NCBI RefSeq assembly: GCF_032460525.1
Contig: NZ_CP135963.1
Location: 2,852,001-2,916,000 of the forward strand
Length of the DNA stretch: 64,000 bases
Reading direction: 5' to 3'
Origin: Geodermatophilus sp. DSM 44513
GTDB taxonomy: Bacteria > Actinomycetota > Actinomycetes > Mycobacteriales > Geodermatophilaceae
In this document: piece after piece, positions 42,834-50,691 of the stretch
Layout of the letters: every line of letters starts with the position of its first letter
How positions within the stretch are numbered: the first letter of the stretch is position 1
Notes under the pieces: generated by a model
What the model saw: the letters and a program-made list of their open reading frames with translations, nothing else
Told to the model about the DNA's origin: nothing
Databases searched by the model: none
Translations under genes and position numbers: made by a program

Positions 42834-44489
42834 GGGCGGGCCTGCCCGCAGGCGCTGTACACCTCGGCCAGCCGCACGCTGGAGGGGCCGGGGTTCGGCG
42901 TGTACGCGCACTCGGCCGACTGGCCGGCCGAGGTGGGCCGCACCCGCACCGCGCTCGGCGCGCTGGTCGGCTCCGCGCCGGTGGACGGCGAGGCCTACGG
43001 GGTGCACTCCCGCGCCGGCGGGCGGGTGCTGCACCGCTCGGTGGCGGCCGCCGCCGACGGCTTCGGCCGCCCCGGCAACTACCTGGTGCACCTGCTGTGG
43101 GACGGCAGCGGCCGGCTGGGCCCGCGCGACCTGCTGGCGCTGCGCCGGGCCGGCCGGTTCCTCGACGCCCTGCCCGAGGGTTCCTCCCCCCGGGCCGACC
43201 TGCCGCCGCTGCGGGTGGCGCCGGCCGGCCGCCGGGTGCCGGCGCTGGACCCCGACGAGGTCGACGCCCTCACCCCGGCGCTGGCCGGCCTGCTGGCCAC
43301 CCTCGCCGCCGGGAGGGGTGAGTGCCTGCTCCCCGCGCGGACGGCCGCGGGGCGGGAGGTGGCCGAGGTGCTGTTCGCCGTCCTGCCGCGGGCGCTGGTG
43401 GCCGGGGTGTCGCTGCACGCGGGCACCCGCGGGGACGACGGCGACACCGCCCCGGTCGTCGTCCGGCTCGCCGAGGTACCGGCAGCCGTCCCGGCCGGGC
43501 GGCAGGACACCGAGCGGGCCGCCGCGCTGCTGGAGGCGGCCGGCCGGGCCGAGCTGGCCCCCGACGACCTGCCCGACCTGCGCCGGCTGGACACCTGGCT
43601 GTTCGCCGGCACCTGGGCCGGTCTGGACGCGGGCCGGCTGTCCCCGGACCAGGTGGCGAGCGTGCTGGAGTCCTCGGCCGCGCCGGGCTGGCTGGCCCGC
43701 GGGGACAACGCGGCCGCGGCCCTGGCCGCCGCGGCGGACAGCGCCCCGGCCGAGGCGGCGCTGGGGGCGGCGGTGGACCGGTGGCCGGCGGTCGCCGGGC
43801 TGGTCCGCGACCGGGTGCTGGGCGCGCTGCTGGACGAGGTGTTCGACCAGGCGGCGGGCCCGGCCGAGGTCGCCGTCGAGGTGGCCGCGGTCGGCCCACG
43901 GGACCTGTGCCGGGCACTGGCCGCCGAGGTGCGCCGCGGCCGCCGCATCGCCCGCCTGGACCGCGCGAGCGGCCAGCTCGTCGAGCAGGCCCTCGACCTC
44001 GGCGTCGACCTGCCGCTGCTGGCCCTGACCGACCGGACCTGGGAGCTGGCGGTGCTGGCCACCCGCTCGCCGGTGGTGGGCGAGGCGCTGGTCACCCAGT
44101 GGCGCACCGCCGCGGGCTGGACGGCGGGGCACGGCGCGCTGCTGGGGGACCTGCTGGTCGCCGACCCCGGCTGGCTGGCCCGGCTGGACGGCGTCGTGCC
44201 GGCGTCCGCTCTGCCGGCGGCGCTGCGGTGGGCGGCGCTGCGGCTGGACGCGGCCGGGGTGGAGGCGCTGGCCGCCGCGGTGGCCGGCGGGCCGCGCGCC
44301 GGGCAGGGCTGGGCGCTGCGCGAGGTGGTGTTCGGCTCCGAGCTGCCCGCCGCGGAGGTGGAGCGGGTGCTCGGCCGGCGCCTGGAGCTGCTGCTGGTCG
44401 ACGACGGCTGGCCCGCGGACGTGGCCGCGTCCCTGGCCCGGAGCCGCGGTGGGGACGCCCTGCGCCGCCGCTTCCGCCGCGACGGCTGA
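42828..44489 (+). CDS. GTPase-associated protein 1 (GAP1)-like protein
   Basis: This protein of about 553 aa opens with ACPQALYTSASRTLEGPGFGVYAHS, then VHSRAGGRVLHRSV and GFGRPGNYLVHLLW. The N-terminal pattern fits the GAP1-N2 domain of the GTPase-associated proteins described in bacterial conflict systems. The rest is a long helical, leucine- and alanine-rich solenoid (AALLEAAGRAELAPDDLPDL). There is no membrane segment and no catalytic motif. It is the usual partner of the double-GTPase, which supports both calls. The preferred GTG 42828 lies in the third copy of a 17-bp repeat. GTG 42819 is also in frame. It likely forms the GTPase effector or scaffold. Confidence 0.75.
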   Translation: MSGRACPQALYTSASRTLEGPGFGVYAHSADWPAEVGRTRTALGALVGSAPVDGEAYGVHSRAGGRVLHRSVAAAADGFGRPGNYLVHLLWDGSGRLGPRDLLALRRAGRFLDALPEGSSPRADLPPLRVAPAGRRVPALDPDEVDALTPALAGLLATLAAGRGECLLPARTAAGREVAEVLFAVLPRALVAGVSLHAGTRGDDGDTAPVVVRLAEVPAAVPAGRQDTERAAALLEAAGRAELAPDDLPDLRRLDTWLFAGTWAGLDAGRLSPDQVASVLESSAAPGWLARGDNAAAALAAAADSAPAEAALGAAVDRWPAVAGLVRDRVLGALLDEVFDQAAGPAEVAVEVAAVGPRDLCRALAAEVRRGRRIARLDRASGQLVEQALDLGVDLPLLALTDRTWELAVLATRSPVVGEALVTQWRTAAGWTAGHGALLGDLLVADPGWLARLDGVVPASALPAALRWAALRLDAAGVEALAAAVAGGPRAGQGWALREVVFGSELPAAEVERVLGRRLELLLVDDGWPADVAASLARSRGGDALRRRFRRDG

Positions 44490-44705
44490 GGCCCGCCCTC
44501 CCCGGCCGCGACCTCCCCCGCGCCCGCTGGGACCGCGGTGGCGCGGCGGCGCGGGACGGCCGCGGCACCAGGTCCGCCGCGTACGCTCGGCGCCGGCCGC
44601 CCGAGGGCCCGGTCCGGCCCGGTCCGGACCATCCGGACGGGTCGGGTCGTCGACGCAGGTGCGACCCGGGTGGCGAGGCAGCCCGCAGGCGGAAGGGGAC
44701 CCGGC

Positions 44706-44768
44706 GTGCACACCGTCGCCCACCTCACGACGGACACCACCGGGGTCCTCCCGGTCGGCCCCACCTGA
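44706..44768 (+). CDS. Possible 20-codon leader ORF before the second kinase
   Basis: A GTG at 44706 opens a 20-codon ORF ending in TGA 2 bases before the ATG of the next kinase gene. The peptide VHTVAHLTTDTTGVLPVGPT is threonine-rich. A weak GGAAGGGG element lies upstream. It may be a translated leader or chance. The rest of the 281-base gap before the kinase holds no other gene that I can support. Confidence 0.25.
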   Translation: MHTVAHLTTDTTGVLPVGPT

Positions 44769-44770
44769 GC

Positions 44771-46342
44771 ATGCCGTCGGCCGGGGACGTCCTGCAGGAC
44801 CGCTACGAGCTCACCTCGTCGATCGCGACCGGGGGCATGGGTGAGGTGTGGCGCGCCCAGGACCGGGTGCTCGGTCGCACGGTCGCCGTCAAGGTGCTCA
44901 AGAGCCAGTACACCGGCGACCCGGTCTTCCTCACCCGCTTCCGCACCGAGGCCCGCCTGTCGGCCGGCCTCACCCACCCGAACGTCGCCGTCCTGCACGA
45001 CTACGGCGAGGTGGAGCCGGCCGCGCCCGGCGGCGACCGGCTGGTGTACCTGGTGATGGAGCTGGTCGACGGTGAGCCGCTGTCGGCCGTCCTGGCCCGC
45101 GAGGGACGGCTGACCCCCGAGCGCACGCTGCAGCTGCTCGGCCAGGTCGCCGCCGGGCTGGCCGCCGCGCACGCCGGCGGGATCGTGCACCGCGACGTGA
45201 AGCCGGCCAACCTGCTCGTCCGCACGGACGGCGTCGTCAAGATCACCGACTTCGGGATCGCCTGGTCGGCGGCCAACGCCACCGTCACCCGCACCGGCCA
45301 CGTCGTCGGCACCGCGCAGTACCTCGCGCCCGAGCAGGTGCAGGGGCAGAAGGCCACCCCCGCCGCCGACGTGTACGCCTGCGGCACGGTCGCCTACGAG
45401 TGCCTGGCCGGGCGCCGTCCCTTCGACGGCCCGGTCGCGGTCGAGGTGGCGCTGCAGCGGCTGTCCGAGCAGCCCGCGCCGCTGCCCGCCGACGTCCCCG
45501 CGCCGGTGCGCGGCCTGGTGGAGCGGATGCTGACCACCGACCCGGCCGCGCGCATCGCGGACGGCGCCGCGCTGGCCGCCGCGGTCGCCGGCGCCGCCGC
45601 GGGTTCCCTGCCGGGGTCACCGGAGCCGGAGGACGGGCGCACGGCGACCCGCGTGCTGCCCCCCGTCCCCACGCAGCAACCGGTCACCCGCACGCTGCCG
45701 GTCGCCGCGCCCGCCGACCCGGTCGTCCCCGGCCTGCCCGGCGGTGACGTGCCCGACGACACGGACGACTCGGACCACGACGCCGACGCCACGGACGGGA
45801 CCGACGGCGAGGACGACGACCGCGGGCGGGTGCGCCGGCTGGCGGTGCCCGTGCTGGTCGGACTGGTGGCCTCGGCGCTGGTCGTCACCGGGTTGGTGCT
45901 CGGGTCCCGCGACGTCCCGCCGCCCCCCGCGCCGTCGGCGGCCGTCGCGACGAGCAGCGCGCCGCCGTCACCGACCGCGCCGCGCGCGACGGCCCCCCTG
46001 GTGCGGGTCGACCCCGCCGACCACGTCGGCCGGCCGGTGGCCCAGGCGCAGGCCTGGCTCGCCGGGCTGGACCTGCCGGTCGTGCTCAGCCCGGTGCAGA
46101 CCACCGACGTCCCCGCCGGTCAGGTCCTCGCGGTCGCGCCGGCCGGGGACCTGGCGGTCGGGACGCCGGTGACGGTCACCCACGCCGTCGCCCCGCCCCC
46201 GCCGCCCCCTCCGCCGGTGGCACCCGCGCCGCCCCCGCCACCCGTGGCGCCGACCGAGGCGGCCGGCGGGAACGGCAACGGGAACGGGGACGACGACGGG
46301 CGGGGCCGCGGTCGCGGCCGGGACGACGACGAGGACGACTGA
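44771..46342 (+). CDS. PASTA-type transmembrane Ser/Thr protein kinase
   Basis: This 523-aa PknB-like kinase has an intact kinase domain: glycine loop IATGGMGEVW, Lys41, HRD at 140-142, DFG at 160-162, and GTAQYLAPEQV. An acidic juxtamembrane linker (residues 320-350) leads to one membrane helix (357-379) and an extracellular region. That region holds one PASTA-like domain (410-473; GRPVAQAQAWLAGLDLPV), a proline run and a low-complexity NGNGNG/RGRGRG/Asp tail. PASTA domains bind muropeptides, so it may report envelope state. One PASTA is fewer than in PknB. ATG 44771 fits the standard kinase start. It closes the block begun by the helicase. Confidence 0.88.
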   Translation: MPSAGDVLQDRYELTSSIATGGMGEVWRAQDRVLGRTVAVKVLKSQYTGDPVFLTRFRTEARLSAGLTHPNVAVLHDYGEVEPAAPGGDRLVYLVMELVDGEPLSAVLAREGRLTPERTLQLLGQVAAGLAAAHAGGIVHRDVKPANLLVRTDGVVKITDFGIAWSAANATVTRTGHVVGTAQYLAPEQVQGQKATPAADVYACGTVAYECLAGRRPFDGPVAVEVALQRLSEQPAPLPADVPAPVRGLVERMLTTDPAARIADGAALAAAVAGAAAGSLPGSPEPEDGRTATRVLPPVPTQQPVTRTLPVAAPADPVVPGLPGGDVPDDTDDSDHDADATDGTDGEDDDRGRVRRLAVPVLVGLVASALVVTGLVLGSRDVPPPPAPSAAVATSSAPPSPTAPRATAPLVRVDPADHVGRPVAQAQAWLAGLDLPVVLSPVQTTDVPAGQVLAVAPAGDLAVGTPVTVTHAVAPPPPPPPPVAPAPPPPPVAPTEAAGGNGNGNGDDDGRGRGRGRDDDEDD

Positions 46343-46349
46343 CCCGCGC

Positions 46350-46703
46350 TCAGGCCGGCGGGGCGTCCCGGCCGGCCTCGCCGGCCGGCGGTGAGGTGGC
46401 CTCCACGGCGGTGAACGCCTCGAGGATCTCGTAGGTGTGCCGCACGCCGGCCGGGACCAGCCAGGAGTCACCCGGACCCAGGTCCAGGGCCTGGTCCTCC
46501 GCGCGCAACCGGGCCCGCCCGGAGACGACGTAGCCGACCGTCTCGTACTCCCGCGCGGCCTCGGGCTTGCCCTCGCTCTCCGGCTGCTCGTCCCACAGCC
46601 GCATGGCCACCCGGGACCCCGCGGCGAGGTAGCGCTGCCCCATCTGCCCGGTGCTGGCGCTGACCACCTCGACCTTGCCGACCTGTCCGTCCGTCTCGCT
46701 CAT
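46350..46703 (-). CDS. Cupin-domain protein
   Basis: This 117-aa single cupin shows two family motifs: a first around YETVGYVVSGRARLRAEDQ and a second GPGDSWLVPAGVRHTYEI with a histidine metal ligand. The first motif lacks the usual H-x-H pair, so metal binding would be incomplete. Such small stand-alone cupins bind sugars or act as stress proteins. The ATG at 46703 is the natural start. It converges with the second kinase gene, 7 bases away. Function unknown. Confidence 0.75.
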   Translation of the reverse strand: MSETDGQVGKVEVVSASTGQMGQRYLAAGSRVAMRLWDEQPESEGKPEAAREYETVGYVVSGRARLRAEDQALDLGPGDSWLVPAGVRHTYEILEAFTAVEATSPPAGEAGRDAPPA

Positions 46704-46921
46704 GCACGACGCCTACCCGGACCGCTGCCCGGCAAGCGTCCGGCCCGCCGGCCCTGCACGCGTGTCACGACGGTCCGCTGCCGCGCGACTCCGGAGGACG
46801 CTGGCCGGTCGGATGGACAGTGGCTAGCGTTGTAGTCGGTCGAACCAACGGCCCGGACACACGGAGGCGGGACGCCGTCCGGCGGGGGACCGTCGACCCG
46901 GCTCCCCCGTGAGGAGGGGTC

Positions 46922-47296
46922 GTGCACCCACGACCGGTGTACCAGGAGCCCACTGCGGGCAGGCCCCGCCCGCTGCTCCTGTCGATCGACCTGCAGACCG
47001 GCCGGATCACCGCGGCCGGCGAGCTGGACCGCGCGGTCGCCCACCGCCTCGCCGACGCCCTGGACGCCCTGACGCTGACCAGCCACCGCGCCTGGACCGT
47101 CGAGGCCACCGCAGTCACCTTCTGCGACGCCGCGGGCCTGCGGGTGCTGGCCGCGGGGTCGGCGCTGGCCGAGGAGCGGGGCTGCACGCTGCAGGTGGTC
47201 GGCGCCTCCCCGTTCACCGCCCGGCTGCTCCGGCTGGTCGGCATGGGCGCGCTGCTGGACACCCCGGCCCCGCGGGTGCCGCTCGGCGTGGCCTGA
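46922..47296 (+). CDS. STAS-domain (anti-sigma factor antagonist-like) protein
   Basis: This 124-aa protein is a single STAS domain: LLLSIDLQTGRITAAGELD, then the signature VTFCDAAGLRVLAAGSAL and a C-terminal helix. In anti-sigma antagonists the motif normally reads D-S/T-x-G with a phosphorylated Ser. Here it is CDAAGL, with Ala70 and Ala71, so the switch serine is missing. It may be a permanently unphosphorylated antagonist or have lost that role. The GTG at 46922 follows GAGGAGG. It stands alone on its strand. Confidence 0.8.
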   Translation: MHPRPVYQEPTAGRPRPLLLSIDLQTGRITAAGELDRAVAHRLADALDALTLTSHRAWTVEATAVTFCDAAGLRVLAAGSALAEERGCTLQVVGASPFTARLLRLVGMGALLDTPAPRVPLGVA

Positions 47297-47306
47297 GCAC
47301 CGGCGC

Positions 47307-47346
47307 GGCCGCCCGGCGTCCCCCCGCCCCGGGACGCCGGGCGGCC
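47307..47346. terminator. 16-bp hairpin between the STAS and F420 genes
   Basis: GGCCGCCCGGCGTCCC (47307-47322) pairs perfectly with GGGACGCCGGGCGGCC (47331-47346), leaving an 8-base loop. It lies 10 bases after the STAS gene stop and 5 bases before the end of the convergent F420 gene, so it can serve both transcripts. Confidence 0.8.
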
Positions 47347-47351
47347 GGGCG

Positions 47352-48326
47352 TCAGGACGACGGCGTCAGGTCCCGCACCCGGCCGATCAGCTCGCGCTCG
47401 CAGGCGTCGAGGAAGCCGTCGGGGTCCGGTCCGGCGTTCTGCAGCACGATGTGGTCGAACCCGGCGTCGACGTAGGGCTGGGCCTGCTGCACGTGGGCGT
47501 CGAGGTCCGGGCCGCAGGAGAACTGGCCGCGGATGTCGTCCGGGGAGACCGTCGCGCTGGCCGCGGCGAAGTTGACCGGGTTGGGCAGCTCGCTCATCAC
47601 CTTCCAGCCGGTGAGTGCCCACCGGCTGGTCTCCAGCGCCGCCTGGACGGCGGACTCCTCGTCCGGGGCCCAGGCCATCGGCACCTCGGCGTAGCGGGGG
47701 CCGGTGCCGCCGGCCTGGGTGTAGGCCTCGACCAGGTCCACCCGCGGTTCGGTGGCGAACAGCCCGTCGCCGTACTCGGCGGCCAGCGCGGAGGCGTTGC
47801 GCCCGCCGCTGGCCACGGCGATGACCGGCAGCTGGTCGGGCAGGTCGAAGACCCGGGCGTCCTCCAGCTGCAGGTACTGACCGTCGTAGGACCGGTAGCC
47901 GCCCTGCCAGAGCAGCTTGATGATCTCCAGCGCCTCGCGGAGCATCTTGTGCCGGGTGCGCACCGCCGGCCAGCCGGCCCCGACGACGTGCTCGTTGAGC
48001 CGCTCCCCGGCGCCGATGCCGAGGGTGAACCGGTTGCCGGAGAGGATCTGCACCGTGGCCGCGGCCTGGGCGATGATCGCCGGGTGGTACCGGATCATCG
48101 GGCAGGTGACGCCGGTGGCCAGCCCGATCCGCTCGGTCCGCGCGGCCATGGCGCCGAGCAGGGACCAGGTGAAGGCGCTGTGGCCCTGGTTGTCCAACCA
48201 CGGGTGGAAGTGGTCGCTGAGCTCGACGAAGTCGAAGCCGGCCGCCTCGGCGCGCACGGTCTGGCGGACGACCTCGTCCGGGGGGAAGGCCTCGGTGGCG
48301 AGCTTGTAGCCGACCTGCATGGTCAC
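47352..48326 (-). CDS. F420-dependent LLM-class oxidoreductase (TIGR03557-like)
   Basis: This 324-aa TIM-barrel enzyme resembles the F420-dependent glucose-6-phosphate dehydrogenase-like group. VELSDHFHPWLDNQGHSAF at about residue 35, LATGVTCPMIRYHPAIIAQAAATVQ and GNRFTLGIGAGERLNEHVVG are characteristic, the last forming the cofactor-binding turn. It uses deazaflavin F420 to reduce or oxidise an unknown substrate. The GTG at 48326 and ATG at 48320 are both possible, and a GTGAGGAC site favours the former. It is divergent from the SMP-30-like lactonase gene. Confidence 0.87.
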   Translation of the reverse strand: MTMQVGYKLATEAFPPDEVVRQTVRAEAAGFDFVELSDHFHPWLDNQGHSAFTWSLLGAMAARTERIGLATGVTCPMIRYHPAIIAQAAATVQILSGNRFTLGIGAGERLNEHVVGAGWPAVRTRHKMLREALEIIKLLWQGGYRSYDGQYLQLEDARVFDLPDQLPVIAVASGGRNASALAAEYGDGLFATEPRVDLVEAYTQAGGTGPRYAEVPMAWAPDEESAVQAALETSRWALTGWKVMSELPNPVNFAAASATVSPDDIRGQFSCGPDLDAHVQQAQPYVDAGFDHIVLQNAGPDPDGFLDACERELIGRVRDLTPSS

Positions 48327-48452
48327 GTCCTCACTGTGGGGGTCGGTCCGGTCGGCGGGGGGCTGCCCGGGTGATCACCCGGGGAAACGGCACCGGCCCG
48401 CGCCGGACCGGCCGCGCGGAGGGTGGCGCCGGTCACGTCTAGGGTCCGGGGC

Positions 48453-49352
48453 ATGGCGGAACGGCAGCTCAGGACGGTCCTGGAGGGTGGCGGCTTCTTC
48501 GAGGGGCCGCGCTGGCACGAGGGCAGCTGGTGGGTGTCGGACTTCTACCGGCACACCGTCAGCCGGGTCACCCCCGACGGCGCGGAGACCGTCGTGGTCG
48601 AGGTGGAGCAGCAGCCCTCGGGGCTGGGCTGGCTGCCCGACGGCTCGCTGGTGGTGGTGTCGATGAAGGACCACCGCGTGCTGCGCCACGCCGACGGGGT
48701 CCTGTCCACGCACGCCGACCTCACCGAGCACTGCGACGGGCACCTCAACGACCTGGTGGTCACCGAGGGCGGGCACGTGTTCGCCGGGGACTTCGGGTTC
48801 GACCTGATGGGCGGCGGGGACGCGGCGACGGCGTCGCTGAAGCGCGTCGACCCCGACGGCACCGTGTCCGTCGCCGCCGGGGGGCTGCAGTTCCCCAACG
48901 GCATGGTCATCACGCCGGACGGCGGCACGCTGCTGGTGGGCGAGACGCTGGGCAACCGGTACACCGCCTTCGACCTCGGCGGCGACGGGTCGCTGTCCGG
49001 CCGGCGGGTGTGGGCGTCCCTGGGGCCGGAGGTCACCGGCCGGACGACCGAGGAGGTGCTCGGCCAGCTGGTCGTGGCACCCGACGGGTGCACCCTGGAC
49101 GCCGAGGGCCACGTGTGGGCGGCCGACGCGGTCGGTGGCCGGGTGGTGCGGATCGCCCCGGGCGGAGCGGTCGTCGACGAGGTCGCTGCGCCCGAGGGCA
49201 TGGGTGTCTTCGCCTGTGTGCTCGGCGGGGAGGACGGGCGCACGCTGCTGATGTGCTGTGCGCCGGACTTCCTGGAGCACCGCCGGGCGCCGGTGCGCGA
49301 GGCCGTCCTGGTGGCGACCGGGGTCGACGTCCCGCACGCCGGCCGCCCGTAG
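48453..49352 (+). CDS. SMP-30/gluconolactonase-like beta-propeller protein
   Basis: This 299-aa protein is a six-bladed SMP-30/Gluconolaconase/LRE-like propeller. The blade marks are FFEGPRWHEGSWWVSDF with a metal-binding Glu, GHLNDLVVTEGGHVFAGDFGFD and FPNGMVITPDGGTLLVGET, with Asn and Asp ligands at the central calcium or zinc site. It is likely a sugar or other lactone hydrolase in the cytoplasm, since no signal is seen. The ATG at 48453 is the natural start. A hairpin separates it from the convergent small-protein gene. Confidence 0.85.
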   Translation: MAERQLRTVLEGGGFFEGPRWHEGSWWVSDFYRHTVSRVTPDGAETVVVEVEQQPSGLGWLPDGSLVVVSMKDHRVLRHADGVLSTHADLTEHCDGHLNDLVVTEGGHVFAGDFGFDLMGGGDAATASLKRVDPDGTVSVAAGGLQFPNGMVITPDGGTLLVGETLGNRYTAFDLGGDGSLSGRRVWASLGPEVTGRTTEEVLGQLVVAPDGCTLDAEGHVWAADAVGGRVVRIAPGGAVVDEVAAPEGMGVFACVLGGEDGRTLLMCCAPDFLEHRRAPVREAVLVATGVDVPHAGRP

Positions 49353-49358
49353 CACCGG

Positions 49359-49387
49359 GGGGCCCGCGCCGGACCGGCGCGGGCCCC
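49359..49387. terminator. 14-bp hairpin between convergent genes
   Basis: A 14-bp stem with a single central base pairs GGGGCCCGCGCCGG (49359-49372) with CCGGCGCGGGCCCC (49374-49387). It begins 7 bases after the lactonase stop and ends 5 bases before the stop of the 53-aa gene on the other strand. It can terminate both. Confidence 0.75.
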
Positions 49388-49391
49388 GGTG

Positions 49392-49553
49392 TCAGACCCG
49401 CCCGGTGCCGCGGCCGCCGGGGGCGCCGCCGCCCTTCTTGTTCGTCAGGTTGGCGACGAGGTCCTTGATCTTGCGCTGGTTCTGCGGCTTGCGGGCCTGC
49501 TCGACCACCTTCTTGGCCAGACCCGCCTTGATCGCTCCGCTGAACAGTCCCAT
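49392..49553 (-). CDS. 53-aa basic protein, paralogue of the one at 50692
   Basis: The ATG at 49553 has an AGGAGG site 6 bases upstream. The 53-aa product starts MGLFSGAIKAGLAKKVVEQA. Its core KVVEQARKPQNQRKIKDLV is followed by a Gly/Lys-rich tail. It is very close to the protein at 50692-50850 (both K-V-V-x-x-A-x-K-P-x-N-Q-x-K-I-K). The helix plus basic tail suggests nucleic acid or membrane surface binding. No known family could be named. Confidence 0.65.
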   Translation of the reverse strand: MGLFSGAIKAGLAKKVVEQARKPQNQRKIKDLVANLTNKKGGGAPGGRGTGRV

Positions 49554-49662
49554 GGGGTGCCTCCTGTGCTCGTGGTGTCGGCTTCCCCTGAGGAGTGCCC
49601 GGGCGGCGACGGCCCAACCGGGACCGACCGTTGCGATCCGGTGTCGGCCACCGCCCGCCGCC

Positions 49663-50619
49663 TCACCCGGGGTGCAGCACCCGCACCGGGGCGCCGCGGA
49701 GGAAGGCGGCCACGTCCTCGACGGCCTCGCCGTAGAACACCGCGTAGGTGTCGCGGGTGACGTAGCCCAGGTGCGGGGTGAGCACGGTGCGCGGCGCGGT
49801 GCGCACCGGGGAGTCCGCCGGCAGGGGCTCGCGGTCGTAGACGTCGAGCCCGGCGCCGCCGATGCGGCCCTCGTGCAGGGCGGCGAGCAGGGCGGCCTCG
49901 TCGACGATCGGCCCGCGCGAGGTGTTGACCAGGAACGCGGTGGGCTTCATCCGGGCCAGCTCCTCGGCGCCGACCAGCCCGCGGGTGCGCGCGGAGAGCA
50001 CCAGGTGCACGGTGACGACGTCGGCGGTGGCGAACAGCTCGTCCTTGGCCACGCGGCGGACCCCGGCCTCCGCGGCGCGCTCGGCGGTGAGGTTGGCGCT
50101 CCAGGCGACCACGTCCATCCCGAAGGCGGCGCCGATCCGCGCCACCCGGGTGCCCAGGCGGCCGAGGCCGACCACACCGAGGGTGGCACCGGCCAGGTCG
50201 GTGCCGACGGTGTGCTGCCAGCCGCCGGCCCGCACCCCGGCGTCCTCCGCGGCGACGTGCCGGGCGACGGCCAGGATGAGCGCCCAGGTCAGCTCGACGG
50301 TGCCGGTGGGGTGTGCCCCGGTGCCGCAGACGGTGACCCCGCAGTCGGCCGCCGCGGCCAGGTCGATGGCGCTGTTGCGCGGGCCGGTGGTGACCAGCAG
50401 CCGCAGTCGCGGCAGCCGCTGCAGCAGGCCGCGCGGGAAGGGGGTGCGCTCGCGCATGGCGATGACGACGTCGAAGCCGGCCAGCCGCTCGGCGACGGCG
50501 TCCTCGTCGTCGAGGTGGTCGGGGAAGCTGACGACGTCGGCGGCCTCCGGCAGCCGTGACCAGTCGGCGAACTCGGCGGCGGCGGACTGGAAGTCGTCGA
50601 GCACGGCGATGCGCAGCAC
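49663..50619 (-). CDS. D-isomer 2-hydroxyacid dehydrogenase
   Basis: This 318-aa NAD-dependent enzyme has the typical second-domain Rossmann motif GATLGVVGLGRLGTRVAR. The catalytic set is FLVNTSRGPIVDEAAL, GAGLDVYDREPLP and the H in LTPHLGYVTRDTYAVF. The usual substrate-side Arg is present in VNTSRGPIV. It reduces 2-oxo acids to D-2-hydroxy acids, or the reverse. It is flanked on both sides by the two paralogous small basic proteins, all on one strand. The GTG start is at 50619. Confidence 0.87.
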   Translation of the reverse strand: MLRIAVLDDFQSAAAEFADWSRLPEAADVVSFPDHLDDEDAVAERLAGFDVVIAMRERTPFPRGLLQRLPRLRLLVTTGPRNSAIDLAAAADCGVTVCGTGAHPTGTVELTWALILAVARHVAAEDAGVRAGGWQHTVGTDLAGATLGVVGLGRLGTRVARIGAAFGMDVVAWSANLTAERAAEAGVRRVAKDELFATADVVTVHLVLSARTRGLVGAEELARMKPTAFLVNTSRGPIVDEAALLAALHEGRIGGAGLDVYDREPLPADSPVRTAPRTVLTPHLGYVTRDTYAVFYGEAVEDVAAFLRGAPVRVLHPG

Positions 50620-50638
50620 GGTGCCCGAGCATGCCGAG

Positions 50639-50667
50639 CACCCCCGTCCGCGGTGCGGGCGGGGGTG
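50639..50667 (-). terminator. 13-bp hairpin between the small-protein and dehydrogenase genes
   Basis: CACCCCCGTCCGC (50639-50651) pairs with GCGGGCGGGGGTG (50655-50667) around a 3-base loop, with one G-U pair. It lies after the stop of the 52-aa gene and 20 bases before the dehydrogenase start. It is either a terminator of the first or an attenuator ahead of the second. Confidence 0.6.
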
Positions 50668-50691
50668 TCCGTCAGGGCCTGCGCCGGGCGC

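Noticed and set aside
41391..44723. A long open frame antisense to the GTPase and GAP1 genes (about 1100 codons).
   Set aside because: Same compositional artefact. The sense frames carry zinc and P-loop motifs, ribosome sites and coupled junctions, and the antisense frame does not.
46922..47296. The STAS gene as part of a sigma-B-like partner-switch operon.
   Set aside because: No anti-sigma kinase or sigma factor gene is adjacent and the switch serine is absent.
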